In this document: piece by piece, positions 21,978-32,490 of the stretch
Position numbering within the stretch: the first letter of the stretch is position 1
Layout of the letters: the number at the start of each line of letters is the position of its first letter
Origin: Pilatotrama ljubarskyi
Taxonomy: Eukaryota > Basidiomycota > Agaricomycetes > Polyporales > Polyporaceae
Direction of reading: 5' to 3'
Assembly: GCA_022385805.1 (NCBI GenBank)
Contig: MU277671.1
Span: 876,808 to 940,807 of the forward strand
Length of the DNA: 64,000 bases
Notes under the pieces: generated by a model
Seen by the model: the letters and a program-made list of their open reading frames with translations, nothing else
The model's database searches: none
Told to the model about the DNA's origin: nothing
Program-made: the position numbers and the translations under genes

Positions 21978-23790
21978 CTAGCTTGGAGGTTTCGCCAGAA
22001 TGTCACTCATCTCGGCCAAGAACTTATCATAGTCATCTTTCGGCTTCGCGGGTGCAGCCTTGATGCTCTCCACATCCGTCTTGGGCTTCTTAGGAGGGGG
22101 CGCGCCAAACTTGTCCTGCAACGTGCTCAAGAGGTCCGGTCTGGCAGCGGGCGCAGTCTCGGATTCGCCGTTCTTGTCGTCCGCAGGACCCACAGTCGGC
22201 GCAGCGTTCACCTTCGGTGCGCCTGCACCCGGTTTTTTCCTTTTCAGCGCAGCCGGCACAAATGCGGTAGCCTCCTTCTTGAAATCTCGTAGCTCTGGCT
22301 CTGCTGATATGACTGCTGAAGCTGATGGTGCCCCAGCGGGAGGCGCTGGCCCTAAACGCACGCCGCCAGACGTTGCTTTCGGCGCCGAGGGACCAGCCGC
22401 ACGAGCTGCACGGTGAGCCTGGTAAGTCTGATGCGGGACGGAGGAAAGTGGATCCTGTATGACGCCAGCGTTCGGTCCGCGCCGTGGATAGAATCCTGGC
22501 GGTGGCGCGGGCATAGACGGTTGCATATGCGTCGGCGGGAACGGCGGAAAGCCGGCCGGCGGTGGCGGTGGAGGGACTCCAGGGAAGGGCGGCCCTGGCA
22601 TCATAGGGAACCCTGGTGGAGGTGGAGGAGGCGAGACAACGGAGAAACCAGGCGGCGGGGGCGGCGGGACGGCAGCACCAAGCGCAGGGGACATGACCGG
22701 GATACCAAGAGAAGGTGGGGGCGGGGCGGCAGAAACAGCCGGAGGTAATGGCGGCGCACCCGGGATGCCGGGAGGTGCAGCATAGAATGCACCTGGAGGC
22801 GGTGGAGACATAACTGGAGGTGGGCCCGGAGGCAGGGGAGGAAGAGCCGGCGGAGCTGCGAGCGCAATGAGGTGAGGTGAACCGACAGGAAGGTATCTGG
22901 AGCCAATTTACCTTGCTGACCCGGCTTTGGAGGTGGCGGTCCTTCAGGCATAGGAATGTCATCGTCGCTGTCATCAGCTTCCTCTTCCTCAGGGGGCGGC
23001 CCTTCGGGCATGACAATGTCATCGTCATCTGAATGCAAGTTGAGCGCTGGTGAACGCTGCAAGAAGGCGAAAGCATACCAGACTCTTCTGCTTCGCTATC
23101 CGCTTCGTTAGGGAGGAGCGCTGTACATATGTTTAGCAAGAGCCTCGACTACACACTTGGGTGCTCACCTCGCTCTACATAAGGCATGCCAGGCGGCGGT
23201 ACACCATATGGGTTGTATACTGGGTCATAATAGATACTCCTCTCAGGATGGCGCGGAAGTCCGTTCTTCCTAAACAAGTTGCGCGTTTTGGGTGCCGTAC
23301 TCTCATCCTTCTTCTCGTCTCGAGACTCTGCCGGTCTGCGCGACTTGAATACTAGCTTGCGTTGCTCGGGATGCTCTTTGACATATTCTTCCTTCTTCTT
23401 ATTAATCTTCTCGAGCTCCGCCTTGAGGTCGGCGAGGCGCGACTTGTCGGCAGCGGATAGGTCAGATGAAGATTCGAGTTTCTCGATCTCATCCTCAAGG
23501 TCTGGCCTCGAGCGTTCAAGACGGCGCAGCTTACAGGATGGTCAATGGACTAACCTCGAGTATCCTTCTTGACTAGCGCAAAATCTCTGGCCTTCGCACG
23601 TTCCGCCTTGTTCTACTACATTGAATGTTGATGAGCATACGCACGTGTGGCTGGGATATGTGAACTTGCCTTCTTCAGTTCCTTCTTGCGCTGCGCCTTT
23701 CCTGCACGAAGCTAGAGTATATGGAGGTCGGTACTGATTCAGTTACTCACTGTATGCGTCTGCAGGATTCGCCGCCTTGCCCTTTGCCAT
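21978..23790 (-). CDS. WBP11-like pre-mRNA splicing protein
   Basis: WW-domain-binding protein 11 family, nuclear spliceosome-associated. The start at 23790 gives MAKGKAANPADAYRKAQRKK, the conserved Wbp11/Saf1 N-terminus, then KKELKKNKAERAKARDFALV, a Glu/Lys-rich coiled coil (LEDEIEKLESSSDLSAADKS), RSIYYDPVYNPYGVPPPGMP, and two acidic-PEGPPP elements (DDDIVMPEGPPP, DDDIPMPEGPPP). A very proline- and glycine-rich middle with PPPPPPGF repeats suits binding to WW or polyproline-reading domains. The C-terminus has a Lys-rich patch and LAEMSDILAKPPS. About seven exons. The intron at 23669-23613 starts with GC rather than GT (AAG|GCAAGT, ending TAG), needed to join KKELKK to NKAERAK. Shares a 307-bp divergent promoter with the RING gene at 24098. 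Confidence 0.9.
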
Positions 23791-24097
23791 GTCGGAGTGG
23801 GGATGGGAGTGGTCGGGTCGGTTGAAAGGCGCTGGGCGCCACCAGGCCGCGGCGAGTTGCCGGTTCGGGAGCGAAGCACGTGCGCGGGTGGACCAGGAGA
23901 GTCATGCATGACCGCCTTGTAACGCCCTCGGTAAGCTTCCCTCACCTCTCAGGGAAGCCAATCCATATCGCACCTCGCCCTCGACGCCAATCGACCTCTC
24001 TCTCTCTCTCTCTCGCTGCTTTCGTTATTCTCTCTCTCTTCGCTATCACGCTTGTACAACGACCGGGAGGACTTAGCTGTCTTGTCTCTGTCTCGCC
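23791..24097. promoter_or_regulatory. Bidirectional promoter region
   Basis: 307 bp between the start codons of the WBP11-like (-) and RNF10-like (+) genes. Contains a pyrimidine tract on the plus strand with a perfect CT run at 23996-24014, typical of fungal 5' leaders. Role inferred from gene orientation. Confidence 0.55.
23996..24014 (+). repeat. (CT)n microsatellite
   Basis: Nineteen bases of uninterrupted CT dinucleotide repeat, about 85 bp upstream of the RNF10-like start codon; likely in its 5' UTR or core promoter. Confidence 0.85.
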
Positions 24098-26220
24098 ATG
24101 ATCACCCCTACCACCACTGCGCCCCACTCTGCCAGTCACAACCAGGGCAAACGCGCTGGGAAGAGTTCCAGCCAGTCTCTTAATCATCTCCTCAACTTCT
24201 CGCTGCCACCTAGACAGTCTCAGTATAATCAGAGTATCCCCCGCAGGGCGAGGAGGACAGGCAATCAACATGGCATCTGGAACAAGGAGCGTAAGTAGTC
24301 TCTCATCTCCGCTGTGACCTATCGTACCCTAACCATTCGATGCACCTCCCTCAGGTTTCATCAATGCCCAGTACCGCTTTGTGATGAATCCGACAGGAGA
24401 CTATACCGTACACTTCGCTGACCCCGACATGTAAGTGGGGCTCCCGCGCTATCGGCGTATCATAGAAGGGAGAGTACTCACTCGCCTGTCAGTTATTTCC
24501 AATGGCATGACATATTGCAGGTCATCATCCCTAGAGGACACCAGCTATCTGCCTCCTCGACAACGCAGGCCTCTCAAGACGCGGGCATATTGACATGTCC
24601 GATATGTCTGTCGCCGCCTACGGCCCCCAGGATGACCAAATGCGGACATGTAGGTTCTCTCGGATTCTGTACGTCGGCCTTCATTCATGTCTTATCAAGG
24701 TATTCTGCTATCCGTGCATCCTTCACCTCATCAGCACGTCGGAGCAGCCGAAGTGGGTCCGATGCCCCATTTGCTTCGACTCGGTCAATGAGCGGCAGCT
24801 GAAGGCCGTCAAGTGGCTTGACGAGGTATCGTACCCTGACGATGGCGACGAAGCTCCTGCCGAGGGCTCTTCGTCGTCGGCGACTCTCGACCAGGACATG
24901 TCAGCTACCCCGAAATTGGGATCCACGCTGCGCATGCGCCTCATACAGCGACCTCAGATCACTACTCTGGCCTTACCGCGGTCGTCTACCTGGCCTTCGG
25001 ATCTCTTGCCACCCCATCAAGCACCGTTCCATTTCCTGCCTGACGTCTTCGCCTTCTCTAAGTTCATGCTCGCCACGCCCGCTGAGCTGATCCAGGACCT
25101 GATGAAGGACCTGGACGACCTCGCTACAGAACGGCGGTTACTTGCGGGCATGGGCGACGAACTGGGCACCGTATTCATCGACGCTGCGGATGCAAAGGTA
25201 CGACACCAGATCGAGAAGGCTACTGCGCTAGATACGCCACATCTCCGCGAGTCCATAGAGACGGCACGGCACGTCGCACAGCAGCTCCATGAACGCTCGA
25301 CTCGCGATCGCCAACGGAGAGAAGAGCCCGCCGTGCTTCCTCCCGAGGAGATACCCCAGGCATTGCTGGCTGCCCAGGGCGCCGGTTACGCACCCCAAGC
25401 CCCTGCACGAGAGTCTGCGCCTACGCCGACATCCGGGCGGAACCCTCGCCAGCGCCGGAATCTCAACCCTCCTCCGCCCTCGACGTCAACATACTATTAC
25501 TACCAAGCCGCGAGCGGTATGCCGATCTTCCTCCACCCACTCGACATCAAGATCCTCTTCTCGCACTTCCACAGCTACGCCGCCTTTCCGGACGCGATCA
25601 CGATCAAGGTCGAGTCGTACACTGAGAGCACGGTGAACGACGACCTCCGCAAGCGCTGCAAGTACCTCGCGCACCTCCCCGAGGGCGCCGACGTTGTCTT
25701 CGTCGAGGCGGACCTCGAGGGCGTCGTCGGTGCCGAAGGTCTTCGCCCCTTCGAAAACGCGCTCAAGCTCCGCCGCGCGCGTCGCAAGGAGAAAGGCCGC
25801 CGCGACGACAAGGCGCGTGCGCGGGCCGAGGAGCGCGAGAAGGAGCGCCTCGTGCAGACGTACCACGAGTTCGGCATCTCGCCGCCCGCCCCTGCGTTCG
25901 TGATCCCGCCCGAGATCGCCCGCGAGCAGTCGCCTTCACCGCCCGCTGCGGCAGAAGCTGCTGCAGAGGAGACATCAGCGCCCCAGGCCACGGGCGCGTG
26001 GGGCGCACGGAGCTTCGCGTCCGCTGCGCATGCGGCGCAGAGCCGTGAGCAGGGCCAGCGAGTTCCCGCGCCTCCGCGTGCGCGTGAGCGGGTGGAGGAC
26101 GAGTGGGAGCTCGATATGGCGTTCCACGAGCTGGAGCAGCGGACTGCGAAGGGTGGCGGGAAGAAGCGCAACAACCGGCTGGTCGTCCTCGGTGGCGGCG
26201 GTGGGCGTCGTGCGCGGTGA
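24098..26220 (+). CDS. RING-finger protein, RNF10/Mag2 family (E3 ubiquitin ligase)
   Basis: 648 aa from four exons (24098-24290, 24355-24430, 24493-24649, 24700-26220), in frame throughout. The basic Ser-rich N-terminus with NHLLNFSLPPRQ and then FINAQYRFVMNP is characteristic of the RNF10/Mag2 family, whose members ubiquitylate 40S ribosomal proteins on stalled ribosomes. The C3HC4 RING at about residues 118-160 reads CPICLSPPTAPRMTKCGHVF, CYPC, then CPICFDSV; the third intron falls between CGH and VFC. Later blocks GMPIFLHPLDIKILFSHFHS and EFGISPPAPAF are also family-like. The C-terminus is Ala/Arg-rich and ends in a glycine run plus RRAR. The ribosome-quality-control role is inferred from the family. 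Confidence 0.88.
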
Positions 26221-26838
26221 ACAGCGCTGTCATCTCACTGTGCGGGAGTTGGACGTCGGGCGGGTTGTATGGTGTGGTAGACGACTCACGGACGGACGGA
26301 CGACAGAGCGGTGTTCCGGCGTGTGTGGTTCTTCCTGTGATATTGTTGGCTTGATTCATGACATGTACATCTATAGCGTACTCAGAACCACATTGATCCC
26401 CTGTAGCAACAGTAACGCAAGCACAAATATCATATACAACGCATTCGCACCCGGTCAAATTGAGTTTCCTGCCGCCGGGCTCTCCGGCGAACCTCGGTAG
26501 GCTTCTGGCGCCGCACGAGAGCGGCCTGCTGGATAGAATGGCGATTATTCGTTCCTTGATTACTGACTATAGCACACGGCGGGAGCCGGTCCGAGCGTGA
26601 GGGAAGAGACCAAACGAGCCGAGGGGATAGATATAGCGGACGACAACAGCGGGGTAGCGCGGACATGAAAGGAAAGGGTAAGTTGTAGTAGGGGTAGCAG
26701 CTACGTACACAAACGTAAGATGCAGACCAGCGGCGCAGCAACGGCAGCAACGGCAGCAGCGACAGGGCAAGGAATGCAGAGTTCGTGACCTCTCATCAAA
26801 GCATATACGGAGCGAGGAAAAAGCGTGCGCTGCAGCTT
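26221..26838. other. Convergent 3' intergenic region
   Basis: 618 bp between the RNF10-like (+) and SHO1 (-) stop codons. Holds 3' flanks, with short GCA-type repeats near 26735-26765. No gene seen. Confidence 0.5.
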
Positions 26839-28110
26839 TCAGATAATTTGCAGGTAATTCGACGGTGCGACTGGCGGGGGTGGACGATGGAGGACACACG
26901 CGCAGGTCAGCAGAGCGCGGAGGTAGCGGTACGTGGGGAACAGACTCACTTCCGACCGTCCCGTCCGCTTTTCGCGCCTGCCACCACTTCCCGTTCTTGT
27001 CCAGGATCTCGAGCACGTCGCCCTTCACGAACGAGATCTCGTTCGGATCGTCGGGCGATGCAGTGTCTGCAATTCAACAGAGCTCAGCACTACGCTCGCC
27101 ACCTCCCACAAGGGCAGAGACTCACAGTTGTAGAGCGCCTTCGCGCGGTACTGATGGCTCTCGGCGGTAGCCATGTTCGTCTCCGCTCCTGTCCCTCCTG
27201 GCGTGCTGGGCGCACCAGGTCCCCCGCCTGCGCCGATGCCCGCGGCGCCGCTGCCCATGAGTGGTGATGCCGGCCCAATGCTACCATCGTTGCCGCCAAT
27301 CGAGCCAGGTCCGCCGCCGTTGCCCAAGTTGTTCATGCTGCCGGTGCCGCCGATACTCCTAGGTGCGCCCTCGGCACTACCGCCACGGAAGCTGCCCGTA
27401 TTGCCGATCGGGCCCGTCATGCTGCCGCCCATCTTGGTGTCGTACATGGGGCCGATGCCGCCTGCCGAGTACCCTGCAGTATAACCGTTGCCGCCCATGT
27501 TCATCATGGAGGTCGTGCGCGTCGCACGGCGCCGGCGGGAGGGCGGGGTGAGACCGCCGGTTCCGAGGGAGTTGAAGACGTGGAGCATGAGCGAGTCCTC
27601 CTCAGACGTGAAGTAGAGCACCCAGAGAATATCGACCATGGCGAGAATGAGCCAGCCGGCAGCCATTGCGTCGAGGGACGCGAAGCCGGAGAAGATGCCC
27701 TGGTTGACACCGATGACGGCGAAGACGATGGCGATCGAGCCGAAGGTGGCTATTTGGAAGCGGTGCATGGCGATGGAGTCGGTGGCGAGCGTGTGTAGAA
27801 CGCCGAGGATGAGGAAGAGCTGGACGAAGATGGCGAACCATAGTACACCAACGGAGCCGTTCCCGACTACAAGGGGTTTGAGAGAATGGACGACAAATGG
27901 TACGAGTGAGACTCACGTTGGGCGGTCGCCACTGCCTGGCCAATGAAAGCCACAAACCATCCTATCTGCACCGCACGTTCGCTGCATCAAGAAACGCTTC
28001 ATGAACGAGAAGTAGGAGGTGCGTACCACTGCGAGGATGGTCGTGAAGAGGAAGAGGTAGTGGGTGAGTATTGGCGTGAAGTCATAGCCTTCGCTGCCGC
28101 GTGGTGGCAT
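26839..28110 (-). CDS. SHO1: SHO1 osmosensor (HOG pathway membrane adaptor)
   Basis: Plasma-membrane adaptor that senses osmotic stress and passes it to the HOG MAP-kinase cascade by binding Pbs2 through its SH3 domain. The start at 28110 gives MPPRGSEGYDFTPILTHYLF. Four membrane segments follow: HYLFLFTTILAV, WFVAFIGQAVATA, LWFAIFVQLFLILGVLH, and FGSIAIVFAVIGV with a further hydrophobic stretch AAGWLILAMVDILWVLYF. Introns break the chain after ILAV and after ATAQ. A Gly/Ser-rich linker of about 130 residues leads to the C-terminal SH3 domain (KALYNYTASPDDPNEISFVK, GDVLEILDKNGKWWQARK, GIAPSNYLQII), which is complete across two introns. The topology (TM bundle, linker, SH3) matches Sho1. Confidence 0.95.
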
Positions 28111-30416
28111 TTTGGACAGAGACAGGGTATGGGTTTGGAATAGACAAGGAGAGACTGGGATATACGGCGAAGAGGAGGTCGCCCGGGAGGGACTTTGGAG
28201 AGGAGGGTGACTGGGAGTGCGCAGCGCAGCGGGGAACGAGTTCAACGGCCGTCACGCTCGCCCGCACGATGACGATCGTCACGCTGCCCTTCCCACGCGC
28301 GCGACTGTCACACGCGACACGCGACACGACCCTCGCACGACCCCTCTCAGCGAGAGACACCTGCAGCTGGTGTCGCACAGCCTGCGAGCATTCCTGTAGT
28401 GCATTCCTCCGCTCCATTCACCGCCCTCGTTCTTCTCAACGTTGTCACGCAGAACTCGCCCCCTCCGCATCGCCCCGGCAACACCTCCCACAGCCAGGCG
28501 CATGCCACTTGCACTTCTGGGATCCCGTCAGCTGCGCACGGGCAGCGCGTGCTTGTCATAACACGTCAGCAACCTTGTTCTCGCCCAGCCCACCCCTCCA
28601 TATACGCCCCTCGGGCACCCCAGTGCCCCTCGCCTGTATCTCGTTCCAAACATAGCCCGCTAATCCCTCGGCATCTGCGCTGCTTGGGAAACAACAACGG
28701 TGATCTACGCATGCTTCAAGTTGTGTCGCCTGCTCCATGGACCGGTGAAGTGTACCCAGCAAGACGTCGGCCCGTAGCCTTCGTTGGTTATGCAAAGTCG
28801 GCCTTCTCGTAGACTGCGGACTAATCAAGGTGTCGACCCTCACCCCGAGGCGAGTGAAGGCATCCGACATTCGATGCAGTATCGTTGACATCCAAGTACA
28901 CCCAAGTGGACCCCGTCATGTCCAGGCGGACGGATTCGCCGCCCCGCTTCCGGTGTAAGTAGACGGTAGGATAATAGTCATCCCGTGCGTCGAGATGATT
29001 TCCTCCTCGAGATCGAAGCCCGGCATGTCCCCTCAGACCGGCTGCCCCCATGGAGTAGAGAAGATAGATGGTGACCATGAAGGCCGAAGGACGCCACAGT
29101 ATTCTTGTCCTCCGGCGCTCGTGGCTATCGGCCTTACTGTGGCATGCTGGAGTGCAGCTGGATCCATCTGTTGCCCGGGTCGTCAGAATGCTGGCTTAAG
29201 CACAGATAGTGTCGCATGCACAATTGCAGTCTCCCTCGCCCAACCCGTGCTCTGCTCTGCCCTACACCGCGGGATAAATGCCATTGTAGGCTTTCCGGTG
29301 GCTCAGGTGCCCCCACTTGGAGGGTGCGTCAGAGTGCCATCGGTCACTCTCAAGTAGAAGGTATGGTGCGCACCACCATTATCTTTGGACAGCCTTCTGA
29401 CAGCACGGTTTTCATACAGCCACGCTTTTGCATAAGTGTCAGTAGATGTGGTGCCGGTCTTCCACCTAAACAGAATTCATTCGGCTCAATTTCGTGGCAC
29501 CAGTCCTCTGGGGTGAGTATGACAATCTTGATATGTCCATCAGATTTCCCTTCTCCTGAGGTGTATAAGTGCGATGTTGCCGATGTGCCTCGTCATCCAT
29601 TCGTATCATACAGCCAACTCGCCCACCTGGCAGTCTCGTCGTAAGACGATTGCGCCCTGGTCCTACAGTACAGTACACAGTCCCGGACGCGTCAACCACA
29701 GCACTTGCCATATACTCATCGAAGGCGTGCCTGGCATAATCTTGATGACTAATGACCGCCGCCAACGCCGGAGTCGGGCCCCCGATTTGGGTCGAGTCCG
29801 CGCCACCACGCAAGCACTGCCGCCAAGGCAATTATCTTATTTAGGGTTTGTCCGCTCCGACTCCCTGAGTCCCTGACACACCGCCGCGCTCAAACAGGGT
29901 CGCTCCTAACATCCATACACACAGGAGCTCTCACTTGCTAAGCACCGAGCCACCCCAATAGTAATACGTACGCCGTCTGGCCTAGTTGCGATCAGTCCTG
30001 CCACGAAACTGGTCCAGCCAGACATGGTGAAGGCACCCAGATCTCAAAGGAGGCCTAGCGGATGCCGATCTTATCGCAAACGCCGGTTCGGTGCACCGGC
30101 GCTTTGGACAAAACACGTCTCTGCGCTGACGAGCCGAGGCCCCAGATTCAAAGCAGTTGCTTACGATGGCTCGATCACTTCCTCGGCGCCGCCGGTGCAA
30201 CACGTCCACCTCCTCCGCCCGCGCACATGATAATATCCGATCCCAGCGGCCGGCCGCAGGGACACGCACCAGTCGAGTGTTATAAGACAAATCTCGCGCC
30301 CGCACCCTCCGCCGCCGAGGAAATTTATCTGCGCCCGCTTTCACTCTGACCGTCGTCGTGCCACTTTCGATTGTCCGCTTTTACGCCTCAATGCGCGTTT
30401 TCGCCACCGTGCGGCC
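28111..30416. other. Gene-poor intergenic stretch
   Basis: 2.3 kb. 28111-28400 is the SHO1 promoter side. On the minus strand from about 29110 to 28556 one frame is almost continuous with only two stops (DMPGFDLEEEIISTHGMTII, later LLGTLHRSMEQATQLEACVD), which could be a relic of a gene. I do not recognise it and see no splice sites that rescue it. The rest shows no supported feature. Confidence 0.45.
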
Positions 30417-31953
30417 ATGAACTTCACCGCCGCGTCGAGGACAGCCACTCGTGCGCAGTCGGTCTCGCAGCTCCTCTTCGCGGCAGTCGGAGCCCTTGAA
30501 GACGGCGGGTTCCCAGGTTGCTGTCCCGTAGGACGGATGCTTGACCTGGTGCGGACCGGCCTGCGGCTTATTCTTGTTGGCGCTGCGAGCGTAGTGCTCG
30601 CGCTTGCTGGGATCATCCTCGTGCGTCGCAGCCGCAGTGAAGGCTAGGAGCAAGAACGTACTGACTCCTCTTTGGCACCTACAGAGCATCATCGCTGCAT
30701 TGAGAAGAGTGTATGGACGGTGGCGAGGAGTCGACTATGCAGCCTCTGCCGCCACCGAGCCGTCGTCATCGCCGCTTGTGGCTCGCGAACAGCATGCACC
30801 TCACAAGCGGCGGCCGCGCGTACGCCACAAGTCAACCGACGCGTCCCGCACGCCAGTCAACCACGAGGATGCGGCTACTAGTCAAAGCCCATCGCGCTCG
30901 CCGCTACGCGCCTCTCCTGAGCCGATGCTTCCTTCCGAACTCCCCACGGACAACTCGCCACCAAGACGGAGAAGGCAACGCCGGCGAGTCAATCAGCAGC
31001 TGCCTGAGCTCGGCCTTCCGTCCATCAGCTCCGCTATGGAGGACGTCGAGCCATTACCGTCAAATTCGACCCGGCCGCCACTGGACGTGCGCGGCGGGGC
31101 GACCGGCGAGGTTGCATTGCGAACGCTTTCGTCTCCTAGTCCGGCGTCCAACGAACTTTCGCCATCGTCGTCATCATCGAAGGAGCCGTCGCTTGCGTCC
31201 GACTCTGCGGAGGAGAGGGCGCGGGCGGAACGCTCGCCTTCTCCAGGTCGGCGGGTCTTTCAGCGGCTACGAGAGCAGCATACTCAACGTGAGTAATATT
31301 CGCCATTCTGACTGAGCAGAAGCTTATTTATGGTATCAAAGTCCGAGAACGTTGCCTCACCCGCGTGCATAGCATGCCCAGCCCCAAGCAGGCGAAGCCT
31401 GCACGGCGGACGGACCCGTACCAAGCTCCCTACTACTTCCCCACCCCCCTCTCTCCTGATGCCGATACGTACATAGAGCAAGTCCGCAACGAGCTGCGGT
31501 CTTCCGCTCGTGTCACGGACCCGATCGCGTTTCGTCAGTATTGGGACCCTAACCCGCTCTCCCCGCGTACGTCGCCGAGGTCCAAGGAGACGCCTCTGCC
31601 GCCTGCCGCCCCCGAGATTGTCGTGTCTGAGGTGTCGGCTCAGCCTGCTGAGCCGGAGCCGAAGCCCGAAGTAGAGTCGCGTCCGGCGCTGCGAGACGGA
31701 CACCATAGATGGTCGTGGCATCTCCCGCTGAGACCGCACCTTCCGGGGCGGATGCCATCTGTCGATGCGGATGGACGCGACTCCATCGAAGAGAAGTCGG
31801 CCTCCCACTCCAAGTTCCTGTTCGGACACAGTAGAAGGTAAGTTCCGGAACTTGATCTGCTCGCGCTCGTATGTTAACGGCGACTTCAGGCGTAATGGCA
31901 CTTCGAGCGAAGAAGTGAAAAGCAAGCGGACATCGTTGCCTCACCCTGCCTAG
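30417..31953 (+). CDS. Hypothetical single-pass membrane protein, Ser/Pro/Arg-rich
   Basis: 455 aa from four exons (30417-30620, 30685-31288, 31342-31837, 31890-31953) that sum in frame, with GTGCGT, GTGAGT and GTAAGT donors. The N-terminal part carries one long hydrophobic helix (LILVGAASVVLALAGIILSI, split by intron 1), followed by Arg-rich residues, so the C-terminal part should face the cytosol. The long middle is low-complexity Ser/Pro/Glu/Arg (SPSRSPLRASPEPM, SPPRRRRQRRRVNQ). The C-terminal third has a better ordered block: DPYQAPYYFPTPLSPDADTY, IEQVRNELRSSARV, FRQYWDPNPLSP. I do not recognise the family. The consistent splice frame and the ordered C-terminal block are the grounds for calling a gene. 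Confidence 0.65.
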
Positions 31954-32490
31954 ACGAGCATGCATCATCACCATCTACAGTACATACAGCGCAACCATCT
32001 TGCATCCTATTTATCGCTAAATACTCGTCTCCCATCATACACACCTCACAGAATCTTTTGCTATCTCATACGCTCCATAACCTGTGTAGCCCTCCACTCG
32101 TTCACTTCGCTTTCTCTCTCATTGTCCGAATCCTCCAGGCGCTGCTGGTCCCAACAGCAATGTGGTGTCGCCAACCGCTCTGCCATGCGTGATGTACTGT
32201 ACCAACCCTGTTATCAGTGTAGAACTCGTCCCCTGCAATCAAAATGATTCCCACGCAATACACGCTCGCTAGTGTCGACGCTCCCTGAATCCACACGATT
32301 CCACAGCGAGATTGAGTGGGTGGACGTCAGCCTGAGGTCTGTAAGATTCAGAAGCCAGCGGTGTTATCAGATAAGATTAGATGTCAGGACATGATGGATC
32401 GAGGAACGGGCGTTCTGACGACTTGGATTGCGCTGTGAACGCGGTGACTTGCAGAATCATCGAAGCGAGCCTAAGCGACCGCCGGACACA
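31954..32490. other. Promoter region of SIN3
   Basis: 537 bp between the hypothetical membrane protein and SIN3. AT-richer than the flanking genes; no specific element recognised. Confidence 0.45.

Noticed and set aside
25763..26458. Minus-strand open frames opposite the RNF10-like last exon
   Set aside because: Antisense to a confident coding exon; Arg/Pro/Ala-rich, no splice structure.
28556..29110. Nearly continuous minus-strand frame with two stops (DMPGFDLEEEIISTHGMTII)
   Set aside because: Could be a gene relic, but no start, splice sites or family resemblance were found; noted only within the intergenic entry.
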